Shown in pieces: positions 35,178 through 44,164 of a DNA stretch of 64,000 bases. The stretch is taken from assembly GCA_022843465.1 (NCBI GenBank), contig JALHNO010000003.1:120945-184944 (forward strand), written 5' to 3'. The notes under the pieces are model-generated. The model had not been told where the DNA came from and did not search any database. It saw nothing but the letters and a program-made list of their open reading frames with translations. Position 1 is the stretch's first letter, and every line of letters starts with the position of its first letter. This stretch comes from Pseudomonadota bacterium (lineage in GTDB: Bacteria > Pseudomonadota > Gammaproteobacteria > Xanthomonadales > Ahniellaceae). Made by a program: the position numbers and the translations under genes.

Positions 35178-36485
35178 ATGACAGTCGCGGAGATGTTCTC
35201 GGAGTTTGTCGGCAATCTCGCTATCTCGAACACTGAGACCATCAGCACTCGTTACGGCGAACTGACCGCGGCCCTCAACAAGCAGTTCCGCGATACAGAG
35301 TCGAAGGAGGCCAACACGCTTCAGGTCGGATCATTCGGCAGGAAAACCGGTATCAACGGTATCTCCGACCTAGACATGCTGTACATCATGCCGAAGGGCA
35401 AGTGGGACGACTACAACAAGTCTGGTGGCCAGCTAGAGCTGCTGCAGGACGCCAAGGACGCAATCCTGAAACGCTACCCGAATACAAAGGTGCGCGTGGA
35501 TCGGCTGGTGGTGACGGTTACGTATACCGACTTCCACGTCGAAGTTCAGCCCGTCTTCGAGCAGGACGATCAGAGCTATAAGTACCCTGACACGAAGAAT
35601 GGTGGATGCTGGAAGGTCACGAAGCCCAGGGAGGAGATGAAAGCGGTCGCTGACCTTGATGCCGCCAAAAATGCGAACCTGCGTCGTCTATGCAAAATGG
35701 CGCGGGCCTGGAAGAACAAGCATGGTGTCGCGATGGGTGGGCTGCTCATCGACACTCTCGGCTACAACTTTCTGAGTTCCACCGCCGCTTACGACACGAA
35801 AAGCTACCTGTACTACGACGAACTGAGTCGAGACTTCTTCAAGTACCTTTCCGAGGAGCCGGATCAGAGTGAGTATGCCGCCCCCGGAAGTCGTCAGCGA
35901 GTAAGGGTCAAGAAGAAGTTTCAGCGTAAAGCAAGAAAGGCCCACCAGCTTTGCCTAAAGGCGATTGATGCCGAGGGGCAGGCGAATGTCAACGAGAAAT
36001 GGAAGAAGGTCTACGGACGGCCGTTCCCGTCGGCTCCAGCAAGATTGACCGAGGCGCGCAGTGCGCTGAGTTGGGATGACACAGAAGAGTTCATCGAGGA
36101 CCGGTTCCCTGTGGATGTCTGCAGCTACCTCAGGATTGACTGTGAGGTGAAGCAAAATGGTTTCCGAAAGTTTTTTCTGAGCGACATGCTCTCCAGACTT
36201 ATCCCGCTGAAATCGAACAAGAAGCTTCGATTCTGGGTGGCGGAGATCTCTGTCGACAAGCCTTACGAGATCTACTGGAAGGTGTTGAATCGAGGGGATG
36301 AAGCCGAGCGGCGGAACTGCATTCGAGGCCAAATTATTGCGGACCGAGGGAGCATGGAAAAGACCGAGGAGACATCGTTCCGCGGTGACCATGTTGTCGA
36401 GTGCTACTGCGTTAAGGACGGCGTCGTCGTAGCGAAGGACCGTATTCACGTCCCAATCCAGGCGGATGGGAGTGACTACGACTGA
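35178..36485 (+). CDS. CD-NTase (SMODS) with C-terminal sensor-like domain
   Basis: About 435 aa from ATG 35178; GTG 35103 is in frame upstream. Nucleotidyltransferase fold with GSFGR (G51, S52) and the metal-binding pair SDLDM (D64, D66), then VEVQPVF supplying the third acidic residue. Residues after about 310 form a beta-rich domain (EIYWKVLNRGDEAE and following) resembling the AGS-C sensor domain found fused to such enzymes. Family members make cyclic or linear oligonucleotide second messengers in CBASS and related antiphage systems. No obvious effector is adjacent in the same direction, so it is an orphan or works with a distant partner. It is a paralog of the enzyme at 47456. Confidence 0.82.
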   Translation: MTVAEMFSEFVGNLAISNTETISTRYGELTAALNKQFRDTESKEANTLQVGSFGRKTGINGISDLDMLYIMPKGKWDDYNKSGGQLELLQDAKDAILKRYPNTKVRVDRLVVTVTYTDFHVEVQPVFEQDDQSYKYPDTKNGGCWKVTKPREEMKAVADLDAAKNANLRRLCKMARAWKNKHGVAMGGLLIDTLGYNFLSSTAAYDTKSYLYYDELSRDFFKYLSEEPDQSEYAAPGSRQRVRVKKKFQRKARKAHQLCLKAIDAEGQANVNEKWKKVYGRPFPSAPARLTEARSALSWDDTEEFIEDRFPVDVCSYLRIDCEVKQNGFRKFFLSDMLSRLIPLKSNKKLRFWVAEISVDKPYEIYWKVLNRGDEAERRNCIRGQIIADRGSMEKTEETSFRGDHVVECYCVKDGVVVAKDRIHVPIQADGSDYD

Positions 36486-36507
36486 GCTTCGGCAGCCCCA
36501 AGTCAGG

Positions 36508-36795
36508 CTAGCGCGTCTGGCGACTCTTGGCGCTGATCTTCCGATCTCGTGCCTTGGCACGCAGCTGCAGGAACTGCTGGAAGGCGCTCTCGGCGGCGAT
36601 GCCCAGCGCCTCACACCACTCTGCGAACTCAACGACATCGAGTCTCCGCTCGCCACGCTCGACCTTGGACACGAACGTCTGTGTGTTCCCCAGTCGCTCA
36701 CCGACTTCGGACTGCGTGAGCCCGGCCTCCGCCCGCCAGGATCTGAGGAGGTCGAGGAAAGCCTGGTATCGGCGGTGGTGAGTGGACTGGGCCAT
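36508..36795 (-). CDS. XRE-family transcriptional regulator
   Basis: About 95 aa from ATG 36795 (GTG 36816 is an alternative). The HTH spans roughly residues 15-60 with LTQSEVGERLG and TFVSKVERGERR. A basic C-terminus (RAKARDRKISAKSR) follows. It is convergent with the CD-NTase gene (22-base gap) and divergent from the IS-split gene, whose promoter it probably controls; the 80 bases between them contain an imperfect TTGG/CCAA inverted repeat near 36829-36848. Confidence 0.8.
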   Translation of the reverse strand: MAQSTHHRRYQAFLDLLRSWRAEAGLTQSEVGERLGNTQTFVSKVERGERRLDVVEFAEWCEALGIAAESAFQQFLQLRAKARDRKISAKSRQTR

Positions 36796-36874
36796 GCGGT
36801 TGCCGGGTGTTGGCACCGCAAGCTAAAGTTGGTCTTCGAATAGTCCAAAATCGGCTTTTTGCCGAGGGTTAACT

Positions 36875-37421
36875 GTGGAATGGAGTCTTGCATCGCCCAG
36901 AGGAGCTCAAGCGGCTCCACCGTACGTTGAGGTGCGTGAGCTCGGGCTCTTCGGCGCCATGGCCCTGCTCGCAATGCTTGAGGCGGGCGCTGACCCCGGT
37001 TTCCGCCACCTGCGCCGCCTCTCCGGCCGGGGAGCGAGGCTGGCGCCCCATCAGGACCTGCGCCACAGAATCCTATGCGCCCTGCTGGAGACCGGCGTCC
37101 TGATGCCTGCGGCGCCTCGTCGACTACGGTTGGACGCGACGCTGGCAGACCCGGTCTGGGACACCGCCAACCTAGAGGAGGCTGACTGGGCGGTTCGGTG
37201 GAGCGACACCTCTCGCGGATCGCTCCCCATGCATCTACGGAGCTACCTCGACGAGTTGCCGGGCACGGATCACAACCGCGAAGTCCTGATGGACACTTGG
37301 ATTGCTCTGGCGAAAGCGGAGTGCCTCGCTTTCGGCGCGTATGCACTCTCGGCGCATCGGATGGATTCGACCATTGCGATGGCCGCCGAGCCGGCACTGG
37401 GCCCGATTCTCGCTCAACGTT
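36875..37421 (+). pseudogene. Unknown gene X, 5' part, interrupted by IS21-family element
   Basis: First 182 codons of a gene that continues at 40058-40374. GTG 36875 is the likely start. The N-terminal region (GLFGAMALLAMLEAG and LRHRILCALLETGV) looks helical and could be a winged-helix domain; the rest is helical without a motif I recognise. Reading stops at codon 182 where the IS element begins; within the IS the frame ends after about 12 codons (37459). Removing the IS and one copy of the 7-base duplication rejoins the frame as LAQRSIGQCC. Confidence 0.8.
37415..37421. repeat. Target-site duplication, left copy
   Basis: CAACGTT directly before the left end of the IS; the second copy is at 40051-40057. 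Seven bases fall within the 4-8 base range known for the IS21 family. Confidence 0.85.
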
Positions 37422-37634
37422 TGCGTATTTCGGGCCATCGTGACCGCTCATTTCGGTAAGGCGTGACCGGTCGTTTCGGTAAGGCGTGACCGCCTGTTTC
37501 GGTCGATCGTGACCGATTTTGGCCGTGTTCCGAAATCATCGGTCACGGCTTACCGAGATGGCTGGGTTTGTTGTGCATGACATCAACGCATCGGCATCCT
37601 GCTCGGTTTGGAGTGGGAAGTGCCGACACCGAGA

Positions 37635-39188
37635 ATGGCTATGCGCAAGATCAAGGAATGTCTCCGCCTGAAGCTGGAGTGCGGCCTATCGAATGAACTG
37701 GTCGCTCGAGCGATGGGCTTGTCGAAGGGCGTGGTCAGCAAGTACGTGTCGCGTGCGGGCGCGCAGGGGCTGGACTGGCCTATGCTGTCGGCGCTGGACG
37801 AGTCACAGATTGAGTCGCGTCTGTGCGCGCCGGTTCCTGTTGTGCGCGGCGAGCGTGTGCCGATTGACCTGCCAATGGTGCATCGCGAACTGCGCCGGAA
37901 GGGGGTGACGCTGCAACTGCTGTGGCAGGAGTACCTGGAAGCGAATGCGGACCGAGCGACGTACCGATACACCCAGTTCTGTCAGCACTATCACGACTAT
38001 GCCGCGTCTCTGCGGCGCTCGATGCGCCAGGTGCATCGAGCTGGCGAGAAGCTGTTCATCGACTACGCCGGACAGACGGTAGCGATCGTCGATCCGGACA
38101 CGGGCGCGACGCGTGCCGCGCACATCTTCGTGGCCGTGCTCGGTGCGTCGAACTACACCTATGCCTGCGCGACCGCGGGTGAGGCTCAGGGCGATTGGCT
38201 GCGTGGACTGACGCAGGCGTTTGCATTTATCGGCGGTGTACCGGCCCTGGTGGTGCCGGACAATCCGCGGGCGCTGATCGCATGTCCGAATCGTTACGAC
38301 CCGGAGCCGAACCTGGCGGCGTTGCGTTGCGCTGGACACTTCGGCACGGCCATCCTGCCTGCGCGACCGCGGCGCCCGCAGGACAAATCCAAGGTCGAAG
38401 TCGGTGTGCAGGTGGTTGAGCGCTGGATCCTCGCCCGTTTGCGTCACCAAGTATTCTTCTCGCTCGGTGCGCTGAATCACGCGATTGCCGATCTGCTGAT
38501 CGATCTAAACGATCGCCGCTTCAAGAAGATCGAAGGCTGTCGCCGAGAATGGTTCGAAGCGATTGACCGACCGGCGCTGATGGCACTGCCGCAACAACCG
38601 TTCGAGCACGCACGCTTCAAGCCGTGCCGGGTCAACATCGATTATCACGTCGAAGTCGACGCACACTACTACAGCGTGCCGCATAACCTGGTGCGCAGAA
38701 TGGTCGAAGCTCGCATCACCGATTACACGGTCGAGATACTGCATGGCGGTAGTCGAGTCGCCTGTCATGCACGCTCATTGGCCAAAGGTCGGCACACGAC
38801 GGTGGCCGAGCACATGCCAGCCGCACACCGTGCGCACATGGAGTGGACACCGAACCGCTTCCGGAAATGGGCCGCCGACATCGGTCCGTCGACACATGAG
38901 TTGGTTGTGCACCTTCTCACCGATCGTCCACACCCTGAGATGGGCTATCGCAGTTGTCTCGGCCTGCTGTCCTTGGCGCGTGGCTACGGCCACGTGCGCC
39001 TGGAGGCCGCGTGCCTGCGCGCCATTGCCATTGGTTCGCGCACGCGCAAGTCGGTGCTGTCGATCCTGCAGGGTGGCCTCGACCAGCAGCCGCTGCCCGT
39101 CACACAACAAAAAACCGACTGGATCAGTCCCGACCACGACAACCTGCGTGGTCCGGCCTATTACCTCGTTCCCCCGACCACCCACTGA
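37635..39188 (+). CDS. istA: IS21-family transposase IstA
   Basis: About 517 aa from ATG 37635; the frame is open from TTG 37608. The N-terminal HTH ([21 protein letters not shown]) is followed by an rve-type integrase core: Asp in LFIDYAGQT, Asp in [10 protein letters not shown], Glu in KSKVEVGVQ, giving the DDE triad. The C-terminal part has the Mu-transposase-like beta-barrel. It cuts and joins the IS ends with IstB as helper. Confidence 0.9.
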   Translation: MAMRKIKECLRLKLECGLSNELVARAMGLSKGVVSKYVSRAGAQGLDWPMLSALDESQIESRLCAPVPVVRGERVPIDLPMVHRELRRKGVTLQLLWQEYLEANADRATYRYTQFCQHYHDYAASLRRSMRQVHRAGEKLFIDYAGQTVAIVDPDTGATRAAHIFVAVLGASNYTYACATAGEAQGDWLRGLTQAFAFIGGVPALVVPDNPRALIACPNRYDPEPNLAALRCAGHFGTAILPARPRRPQDKSKVEVGVQVVERWILARLRHQVFFSLGALNHAIADLLIDLNDRRFKKIEGCRREWFEAIDRPALMALPQQPFEHARFKPCRVNIDYHVEVDAHYYSVPHNLVRRMVEARITDYTVEILHGGSRVACHARSLAKGRHTTVAEHMPAAHRAHMEWTPNRFRKWAADIGPSTHELVVHLLTDRPHPEMGYRSCLGLLSLARGYGHVRLEAACLRAIAIGSRTRKSVLSILQGGLDQQPLPVTQQKTDWISPDHDNLRGPAYYLVPPTTH

Positions 39189-39198
39189 AGGATATTGC

Positions 39199-39957
39199 AT
39201 GCTTACGAATCCCACCCTTGACCAACTGCGCGTTCTCAAGCTCGACGGCATGGCCCATGCCCTTGAGGAGCAGCGTACCCAGCCCGTCTGCGAGGACCTA
39301 TCGTTTGAAGATCGATTGGGCATGCTCGTCGATCGCGAGCGTCACTGGCGCGATGGCCGTCGCCTTGAGCGATTGTTGCGCGCGGCCAAACTCAAGCACG
39401 GCGACGCTTGTCTCGAAGATATTCACTACAGTTCTGGTCGCGGCCTCGACAAGCGACTGGTAGCTACCTTGTCCGGCGGCGACTGGATCCGTCAGGCCCA
39501 GAGTCTGTTGATCACCGGTCCGACCGGCGTTGGCAAGACCTGGCTCGCTTGTGCGCTCGCGCAGCACGCCTGCCGACAAGGATTCCCGGTGCTATATCAA
39601 CGCGTGCCGCGCCTCACCGAAGCGCTGCGCATCGCGCATGCAGATGGCAGCTTCGGCAAACTGCTCGCGCAGATCGCGCGCATCGACGTGCTGATCCTCG
39701 ACGACTGGGGCATGACCCCGCTCGATCAGGCCGCGCGCCACGACCTGCTCGAAGTCATCGATGATCGCAGCGTCGCCAAGTCGACCATCATCACCAGCCA
39801 GCTGCCGATCGATCACTGGCATGCATGGCTCAACGACCCGACCGTCGCCGACGCCATCCTCGACCGACTCGTGCACCGCTCCCACCGAATCACGCTCAAA
39901 GGCGAATCGATGCGAAAGAAGCAGCCCGAAAGACCCAAAATTGATGACCCATCGTGA
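39199..39957 (+). CDS. istB: IS21-family helper ATPase IstB
   Basis: 252 aa AAA+ protein related to DnaC. Walker A is GPTGVGKT, Walker B is LILDDWG, with sensor-like TSQLP. GAAGGA at 39187-39192 supports ATG 39199. It starts 10 bases after istA. IstB oligomers on DNA select targets and stimulate IstA. Confidence 0.93.
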   Translation: MLTNPTLDQLRVLKLDGMAHALEEQRTQPVCEDLSFEDRLGMLVDRERHWRDGRRLERLLRAAKLKHGDACLEDIHYSSGRGLDKRLVATLSGGDWIRQAQSLLITGPTGVGKTWLACALAQHACRQGFPVLYQRVPRLTEALRIAHADGSFGKLLAQIARIDVLILDDWGMTPLDQAARHDLLEVIDDRSVAKSTIITSQLPIDHWHAWLNDPTVADAILDRLVHRSHRITLKGESMRKKQPERPKIDDPS

Positions 39958-40050
39958 CCGACCCGGTTAACATCTGACCAACCGCACAACACTCAGCAGT
40001 CCCCGGTCACGATCAACCGAAACAACCGGTCACGATCACCGAAATGCGCA

Positions 40051-40057
40051 CAACGTT
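40051..40057. repeat. Target-site duplication, right copy
   Basis: CAACGTT directly after the right end of the IS. Confidence 0.85.
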
Positions 40058-40374
40058 CGATCGGTCAGTGCTGTGCGTTGATGTGGTGGGGTGCCAAGAA
40101 CGTCGCGGCGTCCTTCCTACGTCATGGCGGGCAACCTGGCCTGGCGGAGCGTGAGATCGAACGAACCTTGACTGGCGCTGCGGACCGGATCGCAGCCAGC
40201 GGCAACGACGTTCCCACATTTCATCGCCACCACACGCAGCCCGTGAGCACCTTCGCAGGGGCCTTCCTCTTGGCCAGCCGCCTGGGAGACGCGTACTGGA
40301 CCTCTCCCGTATCGGAAGACGCGCTCAAGCGTGCGAGGCCGGATCCCATCCCGCCAGAGCGAGTCTCCGAATGA
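40058..40374 (+). pseudogene. Unknown gene X, 3' part
   Basis: C-terminal 105 codons of the gene split by the IS. It begins in frame (SIGQCCALMWWGAKN) once the IS and one duplication are removed, so the intact product would be about 287 aa. A Trp/Met-rich helix (LMWWGAKNVAASFL) and a His/Pro stretch (TFHRHHTQPVSTF) are visible; no known family recognised. The stop overlaps the start of the next gene as ATGA, so X and Y were a coupled pair. Confidence 0.75.
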
Positions 40375-40952
40375 TCAAGTGGGGTGAGTTCCGCGAAGGC
40401 GATTTCCTGTTCGAAGCGTTCCTTCCCGAACATGAAAGGCAGCCGAAGTGCTGGCTTCTCAGAACCAGTCGCCGAGGGCACGTTATCGATGAGCAACGCA
40501 TCGAGCTCGTTTGGCCGCCACGACTCGGACCGGACGCCGGTGATGTTGCTTCGCTTGAGGGTGCGCTCGATGCTGTGATTGACAGAGTCAAAGCGCTATC
40601 CCCGCCGGAATCTGCAGGCGCGTACCAAGCGGGCGCACCGCAGGCGGTGGATTCCGATCCCTACGTCCATGCCATCCTGGACGGACTTCTGACCGAATAC
40701 GTGGAGGCTGAGACGTCGCTACGGCTCACCCCCGAGCAAACGGCGGCTTATCTGGATCTCGACTTGGGGCACCGTGCGGACGGTCTGTTTCCGATGGCGA
40801 TCACGCCGCGCCGGGACGCGCGTATGCGTAGGCTGACTGCGCTGGCCCGGTTGGCGACTGGAGACGAGCGGGTTAAGGAGCGGATTCCCGATATCGTGGA
40901 GGGCGTGATTCGCGAAGACATTCCTGCCATCAGGCTGGTTTTGGAACAGTGA
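40371..40952 (+). CDS. Unknown gene Y, partner of gene X
   Basis: 193 aa, not recognised. The N-terminal third is beta-rich (WGEFREGDFLFEAF), followed by a helical domain (HAILDGLLTEYVEAETSLRL and following) with several acidic residues. It overlaps gene X by four bases. Polar effects of the IS insertion probably reduce its expression. It is separated by 82 bases from the restriction operon, which has its own promoter. Confidence 0.6.
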   Translation: MIKWGEFREGDFLFEAFLPEHERQPKCWLLRTSRRGHVIDEQRIELVWPPRLGPDAGDVASLEGALDAVIDRVKALSPPESAGAYQAGAPQAVDSDPYVHAILDGLLTEYVEAETSLRLTPEQTAAYLDLDLGHRADGLFPMAITPRRDARMRRLTALARLATGDERVKERIPDIVEGVIREDIPAIRLVLEQ

Positions 40953-40999
40953 GGCGTGAAACTGGAGGGGCCGACGCTCGGGTAGCCCCTACGAGGCAC

Positions 41000-41037
41000 T
41001 TGCGCCTAGATGCTATATAGCATATATAGCATATATG
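41000..41037 (+). promoter_or_regulatory. Promoter/operator of the hsd operon, possibly leaderless
   Basis: TTGCGC (41000-41005), a 17-base spacer and TATATA (41023-41028) place the start of transcription on or next to the ATG at 41035. The -10 region is embedded in a perfect 10-base palindrome GCTATATAGC (41012-41021) and three direct ATATAGCAT-like repeats. No Shine-Dalgarno sequence precedes the ATG. Since the first protein starts with its own HTH domain, autoregulation at this site is likely (inference). Confidence 0.6.
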
Positions 41038-42867
41038 ACAGAACTTGACCTTCCCAGCGCCCTTCGCTCGATCCGCACCAAGCTTTCCCTAACCCAAGAG
41101 CAGCTTGCGGCGAGGCTCGATGTCTCCTTCGCGACCGTCAACCGATGGGAGGGTGGTAGCAGCAAGCCCCAGCGGGCGGCGCTGCAAGCCATCGTGGCCC
41201 TCGCAGAAGAGGCTGGCTTGGCCCCAGAGGCCGAGGATAGCGTCGAGCCAAAACCAGCCCGTCCCGGCCGAAGCAAGCGGCATCCTGCCCAAGCTCCAAC
41301 TACCAAGCCGATGGAGCAGATGCTGTGGGATGCCGCTTGCTCGATCCGGGGCGAAAAGGACGCGCCCAAATTCAAAGACTATCTGCTTCCGCTGCTCTTT
41401 CTAAAGCGGCTCTCGGACGTCTTCGATGACGAAATTGCCCGGCTGGCCGAAGACTACGGTGATCGAGCAACGGCGCTCGAGATCGCCGATGCAGATCATT
41501 CGCTGCTGCGATTCTACGTGCCGCCAGAAGCTCGTTGGGCGGTGATCAGCGGACGCGAATCCTTCGATTGGCCGCTCGACGAGCGCGGTCGCCCAACGGC
41601 GCCGAAAGATATCGGCGAACACCTGACCAAGGCGGTGCGCGCCGTAGTCAAGCAGAACCCCACGCTCTCCGGTGTGATCGATGTTGTCGACTTCGGCGCA
41701 GAGCGCAATGGTGAGCGCGACATCAATCCAGCCAAGCTGCGCGGCGTCGTGGAGACCTTCTCCGATCCGCGCTATCGCTTGGGGCTGGCCGATGTGCAGC
41801 CTGACTTCCTGGGTCGAGCATACGAGTACCTGCTTCGCAAGTTCGCCGAGGGGTCAGGTCAGAGCGCGGGGGAGTTCTTCACTCCGACAGAGGTCGGTTT
41901 CCTGATGGCACATATCCTGCGCCCCCGCCCCGGCGAAACGGCGCATGACTACGCCTGCGGCTCAGCCGGTCTGCTGATCAAGCTCGAGCTAGTCGCCCGT
42001 GAGCTTGACCCAACAAGCCGCGTGCCGGTCAAGTTATCGGGTCAGGAGCTTCAGGCCGAGAGCTACGCCGTGGCACAGATGAACGCGATCATCCACGACA
42101 TGAACGTGGAACTGGCGCGCGGTGACACCCTCATCAACCCCAAGTTCCGCGACGCAGCTGGCAAGATTCGTGGGCACGACATCGTGGTCGCTAACCCGAT
42201 GTGGAATCAGCCCTTCCCGCCTGACCTTTTCGCGAACGACCCATTCGACCGCTTCCGCACCGCCGGCGGCATCACCAGCGGCAAGGGCGACTGGGCGTGG
42301 TTGCAGCACACGCTTGCCGCGCTAGACGACGACGGCCGTGCCTGCGTAGTGCTGGACACCGGCGCGGTGACGCGCGGCTCCGGCGGAAAGAACGACGACA
42401 AGGAACGCAACATCCGCAAGTGGTTCGTCGACAACGACCTCATCGATGGCGTGATCCTGCTGCCCGAAAATCTGTTCTATAACACCACGGCGGCGGGCGT
42501 GATCGTGGTTCTGAACAAGCGCAAGCCAGCGGCGCGCAAGGGCAGGATCACCCTGCTCAACGCAAGCAAGCACTTCGAGAAGGGCAGGCCAAAGAACTAC
42601 CTGCCGGACGAACACATCAAGCCGCTGGCGGCGATGTATCTGAAGGGCGAAGCGGTGGCGGGCGAAGTCGCGGTCATCACCAAACAGCAGGCGGAGGAGG
42701 CGGACTACAACCTGAGTCCGAGCCGGTGGGTGGGGCAATCCAGCTCGACAGAAATGGCTTCCGTTGGTGCACTGGTCAAGACCCTGAAGGCTCTCGACGA
42801 CCAAACGCACCAGCTATCCGCCTCCATCACCAAGCTGCTCGCGGGAGTCACCGATGAGTCTGCTTAA
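41035..42867 (+). CDS. hsdM: Type I restriction-modification methyltransferase subunit with N-terminal HTH
   Basis: 610 aa. Residues 8-60 are an XRE-type helix-turn-helix ([22 protein letters not shown]), then a linker rich in Pro/Lys, then the usual HsdM: helical N-terminal domain ([13 protein letters not shown]), SAM-binding motif [11 protein letters not shown] and catalytic motif [10 protein letters not shown], a variant of NPPF. It methylates adenine at sites chosen by HsdS. An HTH fused to HsdM is unusual and suggests self-regulation. hsdS starts 14 bases before its stop. Confidence 0.92.
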   Translation: MTELDLPSALRSIRTKLSLTQEQLAARLDVSFATVNRWEGGSSKPQRAALQAIVALAEEAGLAPEAEDSVEPKPARPGRSKRHPAQAPTTKPMEQMLWDAACSIRGEKDAPKFKDYLLPLLFLKRLSDVFDDEIARLAEDYGDRATALEIADADHSLLRFYVPPEARWAVISGRESFDWPLDERGRPTAPKDIGEHLTKAVRAVVKQNPTLSGVIDVVDFGAERNGERDINPAKLRGVVETFSDPRYRLGLADVQPDFLGRAYEYLLRKFAEGSGQSAGEFFTPTEVGFLMAHILRPRPGETAHDYACGSAGLLIKLELVARELDPTSRVPVKLSGQELQAESYAVAQMNAIIHDMNVELARGDTLINPKFRDAAGKIRGHDIVVANPMWNQPFPPDLFANDPFDRFRTAGGITSGKGDWAWLQHTLAALDDDGRACVVLDTGAVTRGSGGKNDDKERNIRKWFVDNDLIDGVILLPENLFYNTTAAGVIVVLNKRKPAARKGRITLLNASKHFEKGRPKNYLPDEHIKPLAAMYLKGEAVAGEVAVITKQQAEEADYNLSPSRWVGQSSSTEMASVGALVKTLKALDDQTHQLSASITKLLAGVTDESA

Positions 42868-44164
42868 TGCTGACATCAATTGGACGCGCGTGGGCGACTG
42901 CTACGCCGTCACCAAGAAACCGCGCGGCTTGGACGTCAGAAACGTTTCGGCAATCCCGTTTGCCGCGATGGAAGCCATTCCGCAAGGAGGTGCATACGAG
43001 CCGACCTTCACGTTGAAAGAGCCGCACGCCATCAGCAGCGGCACGTACTTTGAGCGCGGCGACATTCTGATTTCCAAGATCACGCCATCGTTCGAGAACG
43101 GCAAGCAGGCGCTGGTTCGCACGCTGCCGCTGGCGTTTGGCTACGCGACCACGGAAGTCATTCCGCTGCGGCCAAGCATCGAAGGGCAAGATCCGCGCCT
43201 GCTGTTTTTCTATCTGCTGCACCCGGACATTCGGCATTTCGTCACAGAGCGAATGGAGGGCTCCACGGGTCGCCAGCGCGTGCCGGAAGGTGTTCTGCTC
43301 GATTTGCCTGTTCCGGTCATCCCGCCGAAAGACCAAACGGCAATGGCCGATGCGCTGGAAACGATTCAGGCAGCGGTTGCCGCCGAACGATCGGCAGAAG
43401 CTACGGCGCAAGAACTCAAACGTGCCGCCATGCGCGAACTGTTCACGCGCGGCCTGCGCGGCGAGGCGCAGAAGGAGACCGAGATCGGGCTGGTGCCGGA
43501 GAGTTGGGAAGTCGTCGAGTTCAAGTCGGTCCGTGAGTGGCTCCAATATGGCACATCCATTCATTGCTCCATTGAAAAGCGCCGCTATACCGTCCTGCGC
43601 ATTCCGAATGTCGAACCGGGGCGCGTCAACGCTGCGGACCTGAAGTACTGCGACCTGACCGCAGACGAAGCTGCAAAGTACGTTCTCCAGAACGGAGACC
43701 TGCTCTTTATCCGTACCAACGGTGTTCTGGAGCGGTTGGGGTCTTGCGCCGTCTATCAAGGGGAGCCGTCTGATGCACTCTTTGCGTCCTATCTGATTCG
43801 TGCTCGACTCAAGCCGAGCGTCGAGCCGCGATATGTCGCGTACTTCTACGCTTCTGACAGGGGAACGTCTTTGGTGGCTGGTCGCGCCACGCCTGCCGCC
43901 GACGGCAAATACAACTTGAACACCGGCACTATTGATTCGCTGCCCTTTCCGTTGCCACCCGCGCTCGAAGAACAACTCGAGATGGTGGCCATCCTCGACG
44001 CCCTCGACCGCAAGATTGCCCTGCACCGGCAAAAGCGTGCTGTGCTCGAAGAACTGTTCCAGTCTCTCCTGCACAAGCTGATGACCGGCGATATCCGCGT
44101 GGGCGACCTCGACCTGTCGGCTCTGCGCGAGTCCCCGGCGCTAGAACCGGAGGCAACGGAATGA
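42854..44164 (+). CDS. hsdS: Type I restriction-modification specificity subunit
   Basis: 436 aa with two target-recognition halves, each followed by a coiled-coil spacer helix ([20 protein letters not shown] in the first; [17 protein letters not shown] in the second). The halves differ, so the recognised site is bipartite and asymmetric, but the sequence cannot be predicted by eye. It overlaps hsdM by 14 bases and hsdR by four. Confidence 0.9.
   Translation: MSLLNADINWTRVGDCYAVTKKPRGLDVRNVSAIPFAAMEAIPQGGAYEPTFTLKEPHAISSGTYFERGDILISKITPSFENGKQALVRTLPLAFGYATTEVIPLRPSIEGQDPRLLFFYLLHPDIRHFVTERMEGSTGRQRVPEGVLLDLPVPVIPPKDQTAMADALETIQAAVAAERSAEATAQELKRAAMRELFTRGLRGEAQKETEIGLVPESWEVVEFKSVREWLQYGTSIHCSIEKRRYTVLRIPNVEPGRVNAADLKYCDLTADEAAKYVLQNGDLLFIRTNGVLERLGSCAVYQGEPSDALFASYLIRARLKPSVEPRYVAYFYASDRGTSLVAGRATPAADGKYNLNTGTIDSLPFPLPPALEEQLEMVAILDALDRKIALHRQKRAVLEELFQSLLHKLMTGDIRVGDLDLSALRESPALEPEATE

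Larger units (their letters stand above)
37422..40050. mobile_element. IS21-family insertion sequence
   Basis: 2629 bp. The ends are inverted copies: left TGCGTATTTCGG then CATCGTGACCG, right (complement) TGCGCATTTCGGTGATCGTGACCG-like with TG/CA termini as in IS21. Several further GTGACCG copies separated by about 20 bases lie inside both ends, the multiple terminal repeats typical of the family. It carries istA and istB in the usual order and is flanked by CAACGTT duplications. Both genes are intact, so the element may be active. Confidence 0.9.

Noticed and set aside
35178..36485. Complete CBASS operon at the first CD-NTase
   Set aside because: No recognisable effector or Cap2/Cap3 partner lies beside it; only the synthase is supported.
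37422..40048. TGCG as target duplication of the IS
   Set aside because: It leaves gene X out of frame; CAACGTT as duplication restores the frame and gives TG/CA ends.
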